Made by a program: the position numbers and the translations under genes. From assembly GCF_002866925.1 (NCBI RefSeq), contig NZ_PKUQ01000001.1, positions 496,001 through 560,000 of the forward strand: a stretch of DNA of 64,000 bases, given 5' to 3'. A model generated the notes under the pieces. It did no database searches, was not told the DNA's origin, and was given only the letters and a program-made list of their open reading frames with translations. The stretch comes from Cohaesibacter celericrescens (GTDB taxonomy: Bacteria > Pseudomonadota > Alphaproteobacteria > Rhizobiales > Cohaesibacteraceae). Shown piece by piece: positions 20,338-31,207 of this stretch. Within the stretch, counting starts at the first letter, position 1; each line of letters begins with the position of its first letter.

Positions 20338-20352
20338 TGGCACGAAACTTCC
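20338..20352 (+). promoter_or_regulatory. Sigma-54-like promoter of the aldehyde dehydrogenase gene
   Basis: TGGCAC-N5-TTCCT fits the -24/-12 layout (GG and the second pair 10 bases apart) but the -12 element has CC in place of the consensus GC. It lies 52 bp upstream of the start codon. Confidence 0.45.
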
Positions 20353-20404
20353 TATGTAGAGAGCATAACACTATCCACATAATGTTCGATCTGGGAGGAT
20401 ACAT

Positions 20405-21952
20405 ATGAACATAGTCAATTCAAATACCCGCAGCGCTGCACTGGACACATCGCATCTGGATGTTCCATTCCCCTTCAAAAGCCGTTATGGCAACTTCATC
20501 AATGGACAATTTGTAGAGCCAAAATCGGGCCAGTATTTTGCCAATCCAACACCTATTTCGGGCGAGATCCTATGCGAGATCGCACGCTCCAACGCCGACG
20601 ACATCGAAGCCGCGTTAGATGCTGCGCATGCAGCATTTCCTGCTTGGGGGCACACATCGCTCACCGAGCGTTCGAACATGTTGCTGAAAATCGCTGATGT
20701 CATGGAAGCCAATTCCAAGCTTTTAGCAGTGGCTGAAACCATGGACAATGGCAAACCGATCCGCGAGTCCATTGCTGCAGATGTGGCATTGGCCATTGAC
20801 CATGTCCGTTATTTTGGCGGCGTGCTACGCGCTGAAGAAGGGTCGATTAGTGAAATTGATTCCAAAACATTTGCCTATCACATCAAGGAGCCTCTGGGGG
20901 TGGTTGGCCAGATCATCCCATGGAACTTCCCGCTTCTGATGGCGATCTGGAAAATTGCGCCCGCACTGGCAGCCGGTAACTGTGTTGTCCTCAAACCTGC
21001 GGAACAAACCCCTGCCTCCATCATGGTGCTAATGGAACTGATCGGCGACATGCTGCCACCGGGTGTGCTCAATATCGTCAACGGCTTTGGCCTTGAGGCT
21101 GGCAAGCCATTGGCGTCGTCCAACCGCATTGCCAAAATAGCCTTCACCGGCGAGACCACCACCGGCCGTCTGATCATGCAATATGCATCGCAGAACATCA
21201 TTCCGGTGACATTGGAGCTGGGCGGCAAAAGCCCGAACGTCTTCTTTGCCGATGTTATGCAAGAGGATGATGCCTTCTTTAACAAATGCCTTGAAGGCTT
21301 TGCCATGTTCGCTCTCAATCAGGGTGAAGTATGCACCTGCCCAAGCCGCGTCTTGGTGCAAGAAAGCATCTATGATGCCTTCATGGAAAAAGCGGTGGCC
21401 CGTGTGGCTGCGGTTAAACAGGGCAACCCGCTGTCGATGGACACCATGATCGGCGCGCAGGCCTCGGTCGAACAGATGGAAAAAATCTCTTCCTACCTGG
21501 AGATCGGCAAACAGGAAGGCGCTGACGTTCTGACGGGCGGCAACGTTGCGCATTTGGGTGGCAATTTGGAAAACGGCAACTACATCCAGCCAACCATCTT
21601 TGCTGGGCACAATAAGATGCGTGTTTTCCAAGAGGAAATCTTTGGTCCGGTGGTCTCGGTGACCACCTTTAAAGACGAAGCCGAAGCATTGGAAATCGCC
21701 AACGACACCCTCTATGGGCTGGGCGCTGGTGTTTGGACCCGTGACGGCACCAAAGCGTTCCGCATGGGGCGCAACATTCAGGCTGGCCGCGTCTGGACCA
21801 ACTGCTACCATGCTTATCCGGCACACGCTGCATTTGGTGGCTACAAGCAGTCCGGCATTGGTCGCGAAAATCACAAGATGATGCTCGACCATTATCGTCA
21901 AACCAAAAACCTGCTGGTGTCATATGACGACAATGCACTCGGCTTCTTTTGA
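20405..21952 (+). CDS. NAD-dependent aldehyde dehydrogenase (AldB/ExaC-like)
   Basis: Oxidises an aldehyde, probably acetaldehyde, to the acid. 515 aa, full length. Substrate/cofactor motifs: '[38 protein letters not shown]', the general base Glu in '[12 protein letters not shown]' near residue 270, and the catalytic Cys in '[10 protein letters not shown]' near 309. The CTC form is typical of the ExaC/AldB and acetaldehyde group. GGAGG lies 7 bases before the ATG. The upstream sigma-54-like promoter, the divergent AcoR-like activator and the following DUF779 gene match known acetoin/ethanol catabolism clusters, but no alcohol dehydrogenase or acetoin dehydrogenase gene is in the window. Confidence 0.93.
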   Translation: MNIVNSNTRSAALDTSHLDVPFPFKSRYGNFINGQFVEPKSGQYFANPTPISGEILCEIARSNADDIEAALDAAHAAFPAWGHTSLTERSNMLLKIADVMEANSKLLAVAETMDNGKPIRESIAADVALAIDHVRYFGGVLRAEEGSISEIDSKTFAYHIKEPLGVVGQIIPWNFPLLMAIWKIAPALAAGNCVVLKPAEQTPASIMVLMELIGDMLPPGVLNIVNGFGLEAGKPLASSNRIAKIAFTGETTTGRLIMQYASQNIIPVTLELGGKSPNVFFADVMQEDDAFFNKCLEGFAMFALNQGEVCTCPSRVLVQESIYDAFMEKAVARVAAVKQGNPLSMDTMIGAQASVEQMEKISSYLEIGKQEGADVLTGGNVAHLGGNLENGNYIQPTIFAGHNKMRVFQEEIFGPVVSVTTFKDEAEALEIANDTLYGLGAGVWTRDGTKAFRMGRNIQAGRVWTNCYHAYPAHAAFGGYKQSGIGRENHKMMLDHYRQTKNLLVSYDDNALGFF

Positions 21953-22055
21953 GTCTCCCAAGACTGTCGCTTGATGTGACTGACCAAAGCCCAGGGCATC
22001 AGGGTCAACCCCTGATGCCCGACTGCATTTGTGACGACCAAGGAGGAGGGATTTC

Positions 22056-22415
22056 ATGAAGGACAAGCCAGCACCAAGCGTAACGGCGACAGAGCCCGCA
22101 ATTGCGCTCTTGCGCCAACTGAAAGCCCAGTATGGTGAAAAACTTATTTTCCATCAATCCGGCGGCTGCTGCGACGGCAGCGCACCGATGTGCTATGAGG
22201 CCAGCGATTTTATGCTCGGGGACAATGATGTGAAGCTCGGAGAGCTTGACGGCGTGCCCTTTTATATCGGTCGCGATCAGGGCGAACGCTGGGGAGCGAC
22301 CAACCTGATCATCGATGCTATTGCCGGCAATGGCGGCATGTTCAGTCTCGACAATGGTACAGGCAGGCGATTTCTGACACGATCCGAGGTCTGTGCTGCG
22401 CCAACAAGTGATTAA
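22056..22415 (+). CDS. DUF779 protein
   Basis: 119 aa. Cys-rich core 'FHQSGGCCDGSAPMCYEASDFMLGDNDVKLGE' and 'FYIGRDQ' are the hallmarks of DUF779. The gene almost always sits beside acetaldehyde/alcohol-type aldehyde dehydrogenases, as here, 100 bp downstream of one. The function is unknown; the clustered Cys residues could bind a metal or cofactor. A strong AAGGAGGAGGG ribosome site precedes the ATG. Expected to be in the same transcript as the dehydrogenase. Confidence 0.88.
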   Translation: MKDKPAPSVTATEPAIALLRQLKAQYGEKLIFHQSGGCCDGSAPMCYEASDFMLGDNDVKLGELDGVPFYIGRDQGERWGATNLIIDAIAGNGGMFSLDNGTGRRFLTRSEVCAAPTSD

Positions 22416-22430
22416 TGAGCCAAACAAAGG

Positions 22431-22464
22431 AAAGGCTGCCAATCATATAATTGGCAGCCTTTTT
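22431..22464. terminator. Bidirectional terminator between DUF779 gene and msrP
   Basis: Perfect 13-bp inverted repeat (22431-22443 and 22450-22462) with A-run and T-run sides, between convergent genes. Confidence 0.88.
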
Positions 22465-22487
22465 CACGCGACAAAAGCGGGGACTTT

Positions 22488-23501
22488 CTAGCGGAACAGA
22501 ATTTCTGTTTTACCCAATTCCTTATATAAGTGAGCCACTTGATCGGCATAGCCATTATACATCTGCGTCGGAATTGTATCATCGGTGCCCAGCACCGTTT
22601 CATTCGCCTGTGACCAGCGAGGATGGCGCACTTCAGGATTTACATTGGCCCAAAAACCATATTCTTTGGGCGCCAATTGCTCCCAAAAACTCACGGGGCG
22701 CTGGTCAGTAAAGGTGAAGCGCACGATCGACTTGATGGATTTGAAGCCATATTTCCAAGGCAAGGCCAAACGCAAAGGCGCACCAAACTGCTTGGCCATC
22801 GGCTTGCCATAGGCGCCAGTGACCAAAAAGGCCAATTCGTTCATTGCCTCTTCGATCGACACCCCTTCAGTGTAGGGCCAAGGATACCAGCTTTGCTTCT
22901 GGCCACTGGCCACCTGACTGTCTTGGAAGGTTTCCATTTGAATATATTTCGCACCAGACAGTGGTTTGGCCTTTTTCACCAGATCAGCAAAAGCAAACCC
23001 TGTCCAAGGAATGGTCATGGACCACGCCTCAACGCAGCGGTGGCGATACAGCCGCTCTTCTAGGCTCATTGCGCGAATGAGGCTGTCAATATCCAGCTCC
23101 ATCTCCTCTTCCACCAAGCCGTCAATTTTAACCGTCCACGGGCGGGTCTGAAGCGCTTGCGCGGCTTTGCTGATATGTTTGTGCGAGCCAAACTCATAGA
23201 AATTATTGTAAGTGGCGTTAACCGTCTCATCCGTAACCGCCCGCTCGAGCTTGTAGGCCTCATTGCGCTTGGCTGGATAGAGATCCATCGTCGGATCTTT
23301 ATAGTCCGAGGTGCTGGTGGATTGGGTCATGTCATCGGCAACATCATGCGCCACCTCGCTGTTGCACCCAGCCAGCGACAAGGTAGCCCCACCAATGAGC
23401 AACGACGACCCGCGCATAAATTTACGACGGTTCATATAGATCTGCTCGTCGGTAGCGAGGCTCTCTTTCACGGACCACGGGCGAAACGCTTTTATCAACA
23501 T
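22488..23501 (-). CDS. msrP: Protein-methionine-sulfoxide reductase catalytic subunit MsrP
   Basis: Periplasmic molybdenum enzyme that repairs oxidised Met in envelope proteins. 337 aa from the ATG at 23501 (GGAG 9 bases upstream). A twin-arginine signal is seen ('NRRKFMRGSSLLIGG', near residues 24-38), immediately followed by 'LSLAGC', which reads as a lipobox, so the mature protein could be a lipoprotein rather than soluble. The molybdopterin-ligating Cys is in 'HRCVEAWSMTIPW' near residue 153. 'GAPLRLALPWKYGFKSIKSI' is family-specific. The heme partner msrQ is normally adjacent but is absent here. moaD and moaE elsewhere in the window help make the cofactor. Confidence 0.92.
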   Translation of the reverse strand: MLIKAFRPWSVKESLATDEQIYMNRRKFMRGSSLLIGGATLSLAGCNSEVAHDVADDMTQSTSTSDYKDPTMDLYPAKRNEAYKLERAVTDETVNATYNNFYEFGSHKHISKAAQALQTRPWTVKIDGLVEEEMELDIDSLIRAMSLEERLYRHRCVEAWSMTIPWTGFAFADLVKKAKPLSGAKYIQMETFQDSQVASGQKQSWYPWPYTEGVSIEEAMNELAFLVTGAYGKPMAKQFGAPLRLALPWKYGFKSIKSIVRFTFTDQRPVSFWEQLAPKEYGFWANVNPEVRHPRWSQANETVLGTDDTIPTQMYNGYADQVAHLYKELGKTEILFR

Positions 23502-23940
23502 GACATGGTTCTCCAACACTTCCTCATGGTTCAAGACTACCCGCCCCAACTGCTCGCGTTCAAATCACCATCTCGTGTGGTGTTACTTGAGGGACAACAG
23601 TATCGCCGTTCATTCGCTGTTCCGCGTCGACAGTAAGGTTAGACTTTCTTAAAGTCGGCCCTTTATCTTGTACTGTAAAAAAGTGGCAATCATGGCTACA
23701 CTTCTCTACCATCGCGCACGTGCTAACAATGCTTGCAGCACCATACTCCTTTAAGAGTTGCCGGTTTCCCTGAGCTATGCGCTCGATCTTACTCAAGGCC
23801 AAACGCTGGGGTATTGTGTTCGATAAAGGCCCTCAAAAAAGGCTTAGGCAAACGCCTCCGGCTGCTGCCTAATGACACCCGAACCCCATAGAAAAACGGG
23901 GCAGTAGCCCCGTTATTATAGTGGTGTGTCTTGCTAAAGC
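23502..23940. other. Gap between msrP and the EF-G-like gene
   Basis: No convincing gene; an 80-codon minus-strand frame at 23560-23802 has no ribosome site or protein features. Two terminator-like structures for the EF-G-like gene lie at its end: 23890-23914 and a stem at 23844-23872 (7-bp TTAGGCA/TGCCTAA) followed on the minus strand by a T-run. Confidence 0.45.
23890..23914 (-). terminator. Intrinsic terminator of the EF-G-like gene
   Basis: Perfect 8-bp stem (23895-23902 and 23907-23914) with a 4-base loop and a T-run on the minus strand. Confidence 0.8.
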
Positions 23941-26001
23941 TTATTCAGCAGCCTTGGCAGCCTCGATAACAAGATCAGAATTGCGTCCGGTCAACTCTTG
24001 CATGTGATCAAAAACAGCCTCGAATGAAGCAACCCCTGCCGAGACAGACCGAAGTTCAATGATCAAATTACCGATCTCGGACTGAGGCATTAGAGATTCA
24101 ACAATATCCCACCCCTCCCAATCAGGACGGGCGTCATAGCCCAGAAGTTGACCACGTCGGGCCGCCACGATGGTGTTGACCTTGGGTGTTGCATCGTTAG
24201 GAACCGCAATCTTCACATTCATGATGGGTTCGAGCAAAACCGGACTACAGTCTGGCAGTCCCTCACGCATTGCCAGTGTTCCGGCAGACCGGAAGGCCTG
24301 ATCCGACGAATCCACCGCATGATAGGATCCATCACTGAGGTTAACAGCAACATCGACAACTTCAAAACCAGCCAATGGTCCTTTCACAAGGGCATCTTTG
24401 ACACCATTTTCGACAGACCCAAAGTAGTTTTTGGGCACAACACCGCCAGTAATCGTCTGAGTGAAAGCAAAGCCTTCACCACGATGCAGGGGTTTAATAT
24501 CAATCAGGACATCCCCAAACTGACCATGCCCGCCAGATTGCTTTTTATGACGCCCGCGCACACTGGTAGATTTGCGAATGGTTTCCTTATAAGGCACAGC
24601 TGGGTCTTGGCTTTCGATGTTGATCGAATATTTTCCTTCAAGCCGCTCCAGCGCCACACGCAAGTGCATTTCGCCCTGACCATACAGAATGGTCTCACCG
24701 CTATTCTGATTTTGCTCGATCAGTAAAGACGGATCTTCTTCCGCCAGTTTTTGCAATGTTGCATGCAGCTTGACCTCGTCACGATGTTCTTTTGGCCGAA
24801 CCGCCATGGCATAGACAGGTGCAGGCAATGCATGGCTATCGAGCGCATCAATCCCGGCCTTGGATGTGGTCAGGGTTATACCGGTGTGGGCATTATCCAA
24901 TTTCCCCAGCGCAATGACTTCACCAACATCCGCTTGGTTGTCCTTGATGGTTTTTTGCCCCTGAACATGGAACAAACCGGACATACGGCCGATTTCATCT
25001 CCGTCCGCGCCATAAAAAACATCCCCGTCTTTGATGGATCCTTTCAGGATGCGCGAAATAGACAATTTCCCACCGTGGGATGTGTGTATGCTCTTCATCA
25101 CTTGCAGAATAGCTGACCCATCGGTTGGCTCAGGACAAGACAGTCGTTTTGCTGTGGTCTCAATGCCGGGGCCTTCGTGACGCAACACTTTGAGCAGCCG
25201 CATGATACCATTTTCTTGCTCCGCAGCGCCAATCAGAACCGGAACAACCTGTCCCTGTCGCATTTCTTCAACCAGATTTTCAAAAACCTGATCTGCGGAA
25301 GGTTCGCGATCTTCCAGCAATTGTTCCATCAAAACATCGTCGTAATCGGACAGTGTTTCGAGCATAGAATAACGCGCGTCCCATTCGCGTTCTTGATCGG
25401 TTGCACTCATATCAACCAGTTCACTGGGGGCATGCTCATTATACATAAAGGCACGTTCAAGCGCTAAATCGATATAACCGATGGCGCTTTCGGCTTTCCA
25501 AATGGGAATTTGTCGCAACAACAGAGGCGCTGCACTTGCCACTTGCAAAGCCTCAACCATCTCACGCACACGGCTGGTGCATTTATCCATTTTGTTCAGG
25601 AAAAGAATGCGGGGAATATTGCGCTCTTCGAGGCTCTTTAAAATGACCTGCAGCGCCGGGATCTTCTTCACATCCGGTTCGCAAACCACAACAGCCAAAT
25701 CAACTGCGGACAGCGCCGGTTGGCTTTCAAACTGGAATTCGACAGATCCTGGACAATCAATAAAAGTGTAGGTGTCATCCATAAAGTCTGTTTCAGCAAT
25801 GTTCGCCTCCACAGACATATGGTGGGCTCGGGCTTCGTTCGAACTGTCGCCGACGGATCCTCCAGCATCGACTGATCCGAATTTATTCACAGCGCCAGTG
25901 CGTGCCAAGATGGCTTCAAGGAGAGTAGTTTTACCGCTTCCAAAGGGCCCTACGATCGCTACGCAACGTGGACCCTCGACTCTTCTGCCTGCTTGTCCCA
26001 T
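23941..26001 (-). CDS. Elongation factor G-like GTPase
   Basis: 686 aa from the ATG at 26001, which has AGGAGG 7 bases upstream. It has the EF-G layout: GTPase domain, domain II, III, IV, V. The P-loop reads 'VGPFGSGKTTLLEAIL' rather than the 'AHVDHGKTT' type of canonical EF-G, and G3 is 'DCPGS', G4 'NKMDK'. Domain IV starts 'QSGGHGQFGDVLIDIKPL' and domain V ends 'MPQSEIGNLIIELRSVSAGVASFEAVFDHMQEL'. This is the divergent EF-G-like paralogue present besides real FusA in many Alphaproteobacteria; its role is not established (a ribosome recycling or protection role is a guess). Its transcript is single-gene. Confidence 0.88.
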   Translation of the reverse strand: MGQAGRRVEGPRCVAIVGPFGSGKTTLLEAILARTGAVNKFGSVDAGGSVGDSSNEARAHHMSVEANIAETDFMDDTYTFIDCPGSVEFQFESQPALSAVDLAVVVCEPDVKKIPALQVILKSLEERNIPRILFLNKMDKCTSRVREMVEALQVASAAPLLLRQIPIWKAESAIGYIDLALERAFMYNEHAPSELVDMSATDQEREWDARYSMLETLSDYDDVLMEQLLEDREPSADQVFENLVEEMRQGQVVPVLIGAAEQENGIMRLLKVLRHEGPGIETTAKRLSCPEPTDGSAILQVMKSIHTSHGGKLSISRILKGSIKDGDVFYGADGDEIGRMSGLFHVQGQKTIKDNQADVGEVIALGKLDNAHTGITLTTSKAGIDALDSHALPAPVYAMAVRPKEHRDEVKLHATLQKLAEEDPSLLIEQNQNSGETILYGQGEMHLRVALERLEGKYSINIESQDPAVPYKETIRKSTSVRGRHKKQSGGHGQFGDVLIDIKPLHRGEGFAFTQTITGGVVPKNYFGSVENGVKDALVKGPLAGFEVVDVAVNLSDGSYHAVDSSDQAFRSAGTLAMREGLPDCSPVLLEPIMNVKIAVPNDATPKVNTIVAARRGQLLGYDARPDWEGWDIVESLMPQSEIGNLIIELRSVSAGVASFEAVFDHMQELTGRNSDLVIEAAKAAE

Positions 26002-26303
26002 GGCAGATCCTCCTTTCTGTTTGGTATGACGTCCGCACCAGACATGCATCATCCTTTGACAGACAGCACACGCTCCTACCTGATGTTAATCGTGCGTTTG
26101 ACAGAACTCCTTTGTTCAAAAGACTGCATCAAACTGCCAAATTGTCGGACAGAATAGCTATGAGCTTAGCCCAGAAATGGCAGCACTGTTTGATCAAACG
26201 CAAAAAAACTTGCGATTGCGGCGCTGAGTCACTGCTATTTGACAAATCTGTGCCCCCTTTCACCCGCAAAACAGGGGCGAACAGGCCGATACATCCGACC
26301 AAC

Positions 26304-26334
26304 CAAAAACGGCCCACACTTTGTGCGGGCCGTT
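26304..26334. terminator. Terminator of the aspartate aminotransferase gene
   Basis: Perfect to near-perfect 12-bp stem (26308-26319 and 26323-26334, 3-base loop), T-run on the minus strand. The rest of 26002-26361 holds the upstream region of the EF-G-like gene and no gene I can support. Confidence 0.8.
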
Positions 26335-26361
26335 GAATGTGATCTGAATTTTTGAAATCAA

Positions 26362-28182
<1,821 letters not shown>

Positions 28183-29928
28183 ATGACGAGCCTTGCACCC
28201 CCCCAAGCCATACAGCGGCGGCTCCGATTTGGAACCCTTGCTGCATTATTTTCAACGGTTACTGCCGCTACGGGCCTATTGCTAATCTGCAATTCCACTT
28301 TGGCAATAGCCAACCCAGTCTCTCCCTTGCCCCAATCGGTCGCAAAAACCGATGGCCTTCAATTATCCGGCAAGGCCGCTGGTGGAACCGCCGATCATTC
28401 AAAGTTTGAAATTCTCCAACAGGATTTTAAGTCCGGACCAGAGGTTACCAAAGCCTGCCTGACCTGTCACACAGAAGCCGCAGACCAAGTTCATGGCTCC
28501 ATCCATTGGAAATGGGAATATAAAAACCCCGACACCGGACAGACCCTTGGCAAGCGGACAGTCATCAATGCCTTCTGTGGCAACGTAGCCTCCAACGAAC
28601 CTCGATGCACCTCATGTCACGCAGGCTACGGCTGGGACGACATGCGCAAGGATCCTCCAAGCGAGCCAGAAGCAGTCGATTGCCTCGTTTGCCATGCAGA
28701 TACTGCGCTTTACAGCAAATTTCCCACCAAGGCTGGCCATCCGCTTTATGAGCCCACCCCTTGGGCCGGCGAGATCAAACAACCGCCCGACCTTGCCAAG
28801 GCTGCACAATCAGTCACCAACCCCCAACGCCAGAATTGTGGCTCTTGCCATTATTATGGTGGCGGCGGCGATGGTGTGAAGCATGGCGATCTTGATAGCT
28901 CGCTCAATCATCCGGACGTCAAACTGGATGTGCATATGCGCGAAGACGGGCTGAACATGGCCTGTACGGCTTGCCATTCGGGCACCAGTCACCAATGGCC
29001 GGGGTCTCGTTACAGCGGCGAAGCCAAACCAACGATGAAAACCAATCAAGGGCACGACACCAAGACCGCCAAAGTCCGCAAAATAGACCAAATGGCTGGA
29101 CTGATGCAACCATCGGCCTCGTGTGAAAGCTGCCACTCGGACCGCCCCCACAAGGGCGACCATCTGATGGGCATCAAACTGAATGATCATACCGATACGG
29201 TGGCGTGTCAGACCTGTCACATCCCCGAATTTGCGCGTGGTGGTGTCGCCACCAAAACGCTGTGGGATTGGTCAACCGCCGGCAAATTGAAAGACGGCAA
29301 ACCCTACAGCACCAAAGATGAACACGGCCATCTGAGCTATATGTCGCAAAAGGGCAATTTTGAATATCAAGAAAATGTCCAGCCACACTATGCCTGGTTC
29401 AATGGCAAATACACGTATACCTTGATTGACGATAAAATAGACCCCACCAAACCAGTGGAATTAAACGCCCTGCATGGCTCGCCCACCGATGGAAAGTCTC
29501 GCATCTGGCCCTTTAAACGGATGGAATCCCGTCAACCTTATGACATGGCAAACAACCAGCTGGTCAACAACCATGTCTACGGCCAAGACGACACTGCGCT
29601 CTGGACCAACTTTGACTGGAGCAAATCGGTCAAAGCTGGAATGGAGTTTGTCAACAAGCCTTATTCCGGCAAACTGGGTTTTGCGGACACCATTATGTAT
29701 TGGCCCATCACCCATATGGTCGCACCAAAAGGGGATGCAGTGAGATGTCAGGAATGCCACGCCAAACATGGCCGACTTGACGGCGTTACCGGACTTTATC
29801 TTCCAGGAAGGGACACCTTCAAGTGGCTTGATTGGATCGGCTACGCCGCCTTTGGCCTGACCCTTCTGGGTGTCTTGCTACATGGCTTGCTACGCATCCT
29901 GTTCCGCAATCGCAAAAATGAGGCATAA
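28183..29928 (+). CDS. Octaheme c-type cytochrome, tetrathionate reductase family
   Basis: 581 aa exported multiheme cytochrome of the OTR family, whose Shewanella member reduces tetrathionate, nitrite and hydroxylamine in vitro. An N-terminal hydrophobic segment ('LAALFSTVTAATGLLLICNSTLAIA') is a signal peptide or anchor. I count eight CxxCH heme sites: CLTCH, CTSCH, CLVCH, CGSCH, CTACH, CESCH, CQTCH and CQECH. 'INAFCGNVASNEPRCTSCH' resembles the OTR active-site neighbourhood. A C-terminal membrane helix ('IGYAAFGLTLLGVLLHGLLRILF') should hold it to the inner membrane. The start at 28183 has GGAGG 4 bases upstream. A membrane cytochrome b gene follows at once. The physiological substrate is not known; sulfur oxyanions are the natural guess. 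Confidence 0.9.
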   Translation: MTSLAPPQAIQRRLRFGTLAALFSTVTAATGLLLICNSTLAIANPVSPLPQSVAKTDGLQLSGKAAGGTADHSKFEILQQDFKSGPEVTKACLTCHTEAADQVHGSIHWKWEYKNPDTGQTLGKRTVINAFCGNVASNEPRCTSCHAGYGWDDMRKDPPSEPEAVDCLVCHADTALYSKFPTKAGHPLYEPTPWAGEIKQPPDLAKAAQSVTNPQRQNCGSCHYYGGGGDGVKHGDLDSSLNHPDVKLDVHMREDGLNMACTACHSGTSHQWPGSRYSGEAKPTMKTNQGHDTKTAKVRKIDQMAGLMQPSASCESCHSDRPHKGDHLMGIKLNDHTDTVACQTCHIPEFARGGVATKTLWDWSTAGKLKDGKPYSTKDEHGHLSYMSQKGNFEYQENVQPHYAWFNGKYTYTLIDDKIDPTKPVELNALHGSPTDGKSRIWPFKRMESRQPYDMANNQLVNNHVYGQDDTALWTNFDWSKSVKAGMEFVNKPYSGKLGFADTIMYWPITHMVAPKGDAVRCQECHAKHGRLDGVTGLYLPGRDTFKWLDWIGYAAFGLTLLGVLLHGLLRILFRNRKNEA

Positions 29929-29937
29929 GGGGACAAA

Positions 29938-30669
29938 ATGATGACTGATATTACCTCTTCACCCTCGGGCTCTGGCAACAATGCACACGCAGACAAACCA
30001 GATGCAAGCAAACGGGCTGTAAAGATCTATTCCCGCTACGAGCGATTCTGGCACTGGTCGCAAGCCCTACTGATTTTCATTCTTGCCATCAGCGGCTTTA
30101 ATCTGCATGGCACGTTTGATCTCATTCCCTTTCCTCTGGCGGTCATGATCCACACCATTGCAGCGATTGTGCTTATCATTTTGTGGCTCTTCACCACTTT
30201 TTGGAACTTCACGACGGGCCAATGGCGCCATTATTTACCAAACAACAAAGGCCTGCTCGCCGTAATCAAATTCTATGCTTTTGGCATTATAACCGGTGCT
30301 CCACATCCCTATTCCAAGAGCCTCAAACGCAAACAAAACGCCCTGCAATCACTGGCCTATCTCACCTTCATGGTGATCATAGGTCCAGCATTGTGGCTGT
30401 CTGGCATTGCCTATTTACTCTACAATCTCTGGGCTCATCTCGATAGTGGACGGCAACTCTTCACGCTGGTGGCCTTTGCCCATACGGCAGCTGCTTTCAT
30501 GATGATCACCTTTGTTGTCATCCATGTTTATATGACAACGACGGGCAAAACAGTCTTCCATTACATCAGGACCATGATCACAGGATACGAACGGATTGAG
30601 CTGACCGAAGCCGAAGAAGCCTATCTTGAAGAACAAGAGCCAGAACTGCTCAAACATCCCAAAGGGTAA
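29938..30669 (+). CDS. Membrane cytochrome b (cytochrome b561 / hydrogenase-type b)
   Basis: 243 aa, four or more membrane helices, with His-rich heme-b positions: 'RFWHWSQALLIFILAISGF', 'AVMIHTIAAIVLIILWLF', and 'VAFAHTAAAFMMITFVVIHVYM'. This matches the Ni-hydrogenase-type cytochrome b / b561 domain. Nine bases separate it from the octaheme gene, so the pair is probably one quinol-to-cytochrome (or reverse) electron path. An acidic C-terminal tail ends in the cytoplasm. A bidirectional terminator follows. Confidence 0.88.
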   Translation: MMTDITSSPSGSGNNAHADKPDASKRAVKIYSRYERFWHWSQALLIFILAISGFNLHGTFDLIPFPLAVMIHTIAAIVLIILWLFTTFWNFTTGQWRHYLPNNKGLLAVIKFYAFGIITGAPHPYSKSLKRKQNALQSLAYLTFMVIIGPALWLSGIAYLLYNLWAHLDSGRQLFTLVAFAHTAAAFMMITFVVIHVYMTTTGKTVFHYIRTMITGYERIELTEAEEAYLEEQEPELLKHPKG

Positions 30670-30697
30670 TCATTATCCTGGCAACAAGGCCTCAAAC

Positions 30698-30730
30698 AAA
30701 AAAGCCGCGGCATTCACCGCGGCTTCATTA
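30698..30730. terminator. Bidirectional terminator after the cytochrome b gene
   Basis: Perfect 9-bp stem (30702-30710 and 30717-30725) between the convergent cytochrome b and DUF2892 genes; A-rich and T-rich sides. Confidence 0.8.
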
Positions 30731-30758
30731 TTTATGGCGTCGCCAAAAAGAGAAAATC

Positions 30759-30962
30759 TTATTGAAAAGCTTTGCCTGGTTTAAGACCAAGCTTTTTCAT
30801 AATCATGGCAGCCGGACAGATGCCAGTGAAGGCAGATTGAAACAAGTTGGCACCGATAAAGACGGTGAACCAAACAAACAAAGGGCTGACAAATGCAGTC
30901 AGCACGACCGATACCAAAATCATAGCTCCGGCAAAGGCGAACATAGCGCGATCAAGACACAT
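30759..30962 (-). CDS. DUF2892 inner-membrane protein
   Basis: 67 aa; two hydrophobic helices ('MFAFAGAMILVSVVLTAFV' and 'FVWFTVFIGANLFQSAFTG') then 'ICPAAMIMKKLGLK', the DUF2892 signature. The same module forms the membrane part of YgaP-type rhodaneses and is often found in sulfide-responsive operons. It has no rhodanese domain. Placed between the octaheme cytochrome pair and the sortase locus and reading against the former. Its AT-rich promoter region has a perfect inverted repeat at 30978-30997. Confidence 0.85.
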   Translation of the reverse strand: MCLDRAMFAFAGAMILVSVVLTAFVSPLFVWFTVFIGANLFQSAFTGICPAAMIMKKLGLKPGKAFQ

Positions 30963-30977
30963 GGAAACACTCCCATT

Positions 30978-30997
30978 ATATTAATTATTCCTAATAT
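30978..30997. promoter_or_regulatory. AT-rich inverted repeat upstream of the DUF2892 gene
   Basis: ATATTA-N8-TAATAT, perfect 6-bp arms, about 16 bp before the start codon, a position that would block transcription or translation when bound. It resembles an element upstream of the SQR gene (38093-38118). The likely class of binder (ArsR-type, sulfide-sensing) is a guess. Confidence 0.35.
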
Positions 30998-31207
30998 TAT
31001 AATTTACAAATATATCCATGTAAAGACCCAATAGCTCCAAGTCGGTAAATCCAACGTGAACATCCTTACCACCTTGTAACTGGCGAGCCACACAATGGTC
31101 ACAATATGGGTCCGCTTCCGCCCCTTTTTTCACAAATGAGAGCCGCATTTTCGTGAAAAACTATTCCCAGAAACAGATTGACCAACAAACCTCTGCGGGA
31201 AAAAACA

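Noticed and set aside
23560..23802. 80-codon minus-strand ORF
   Set aside because: No ribosome site, odd composition, and no conserved motif seen.
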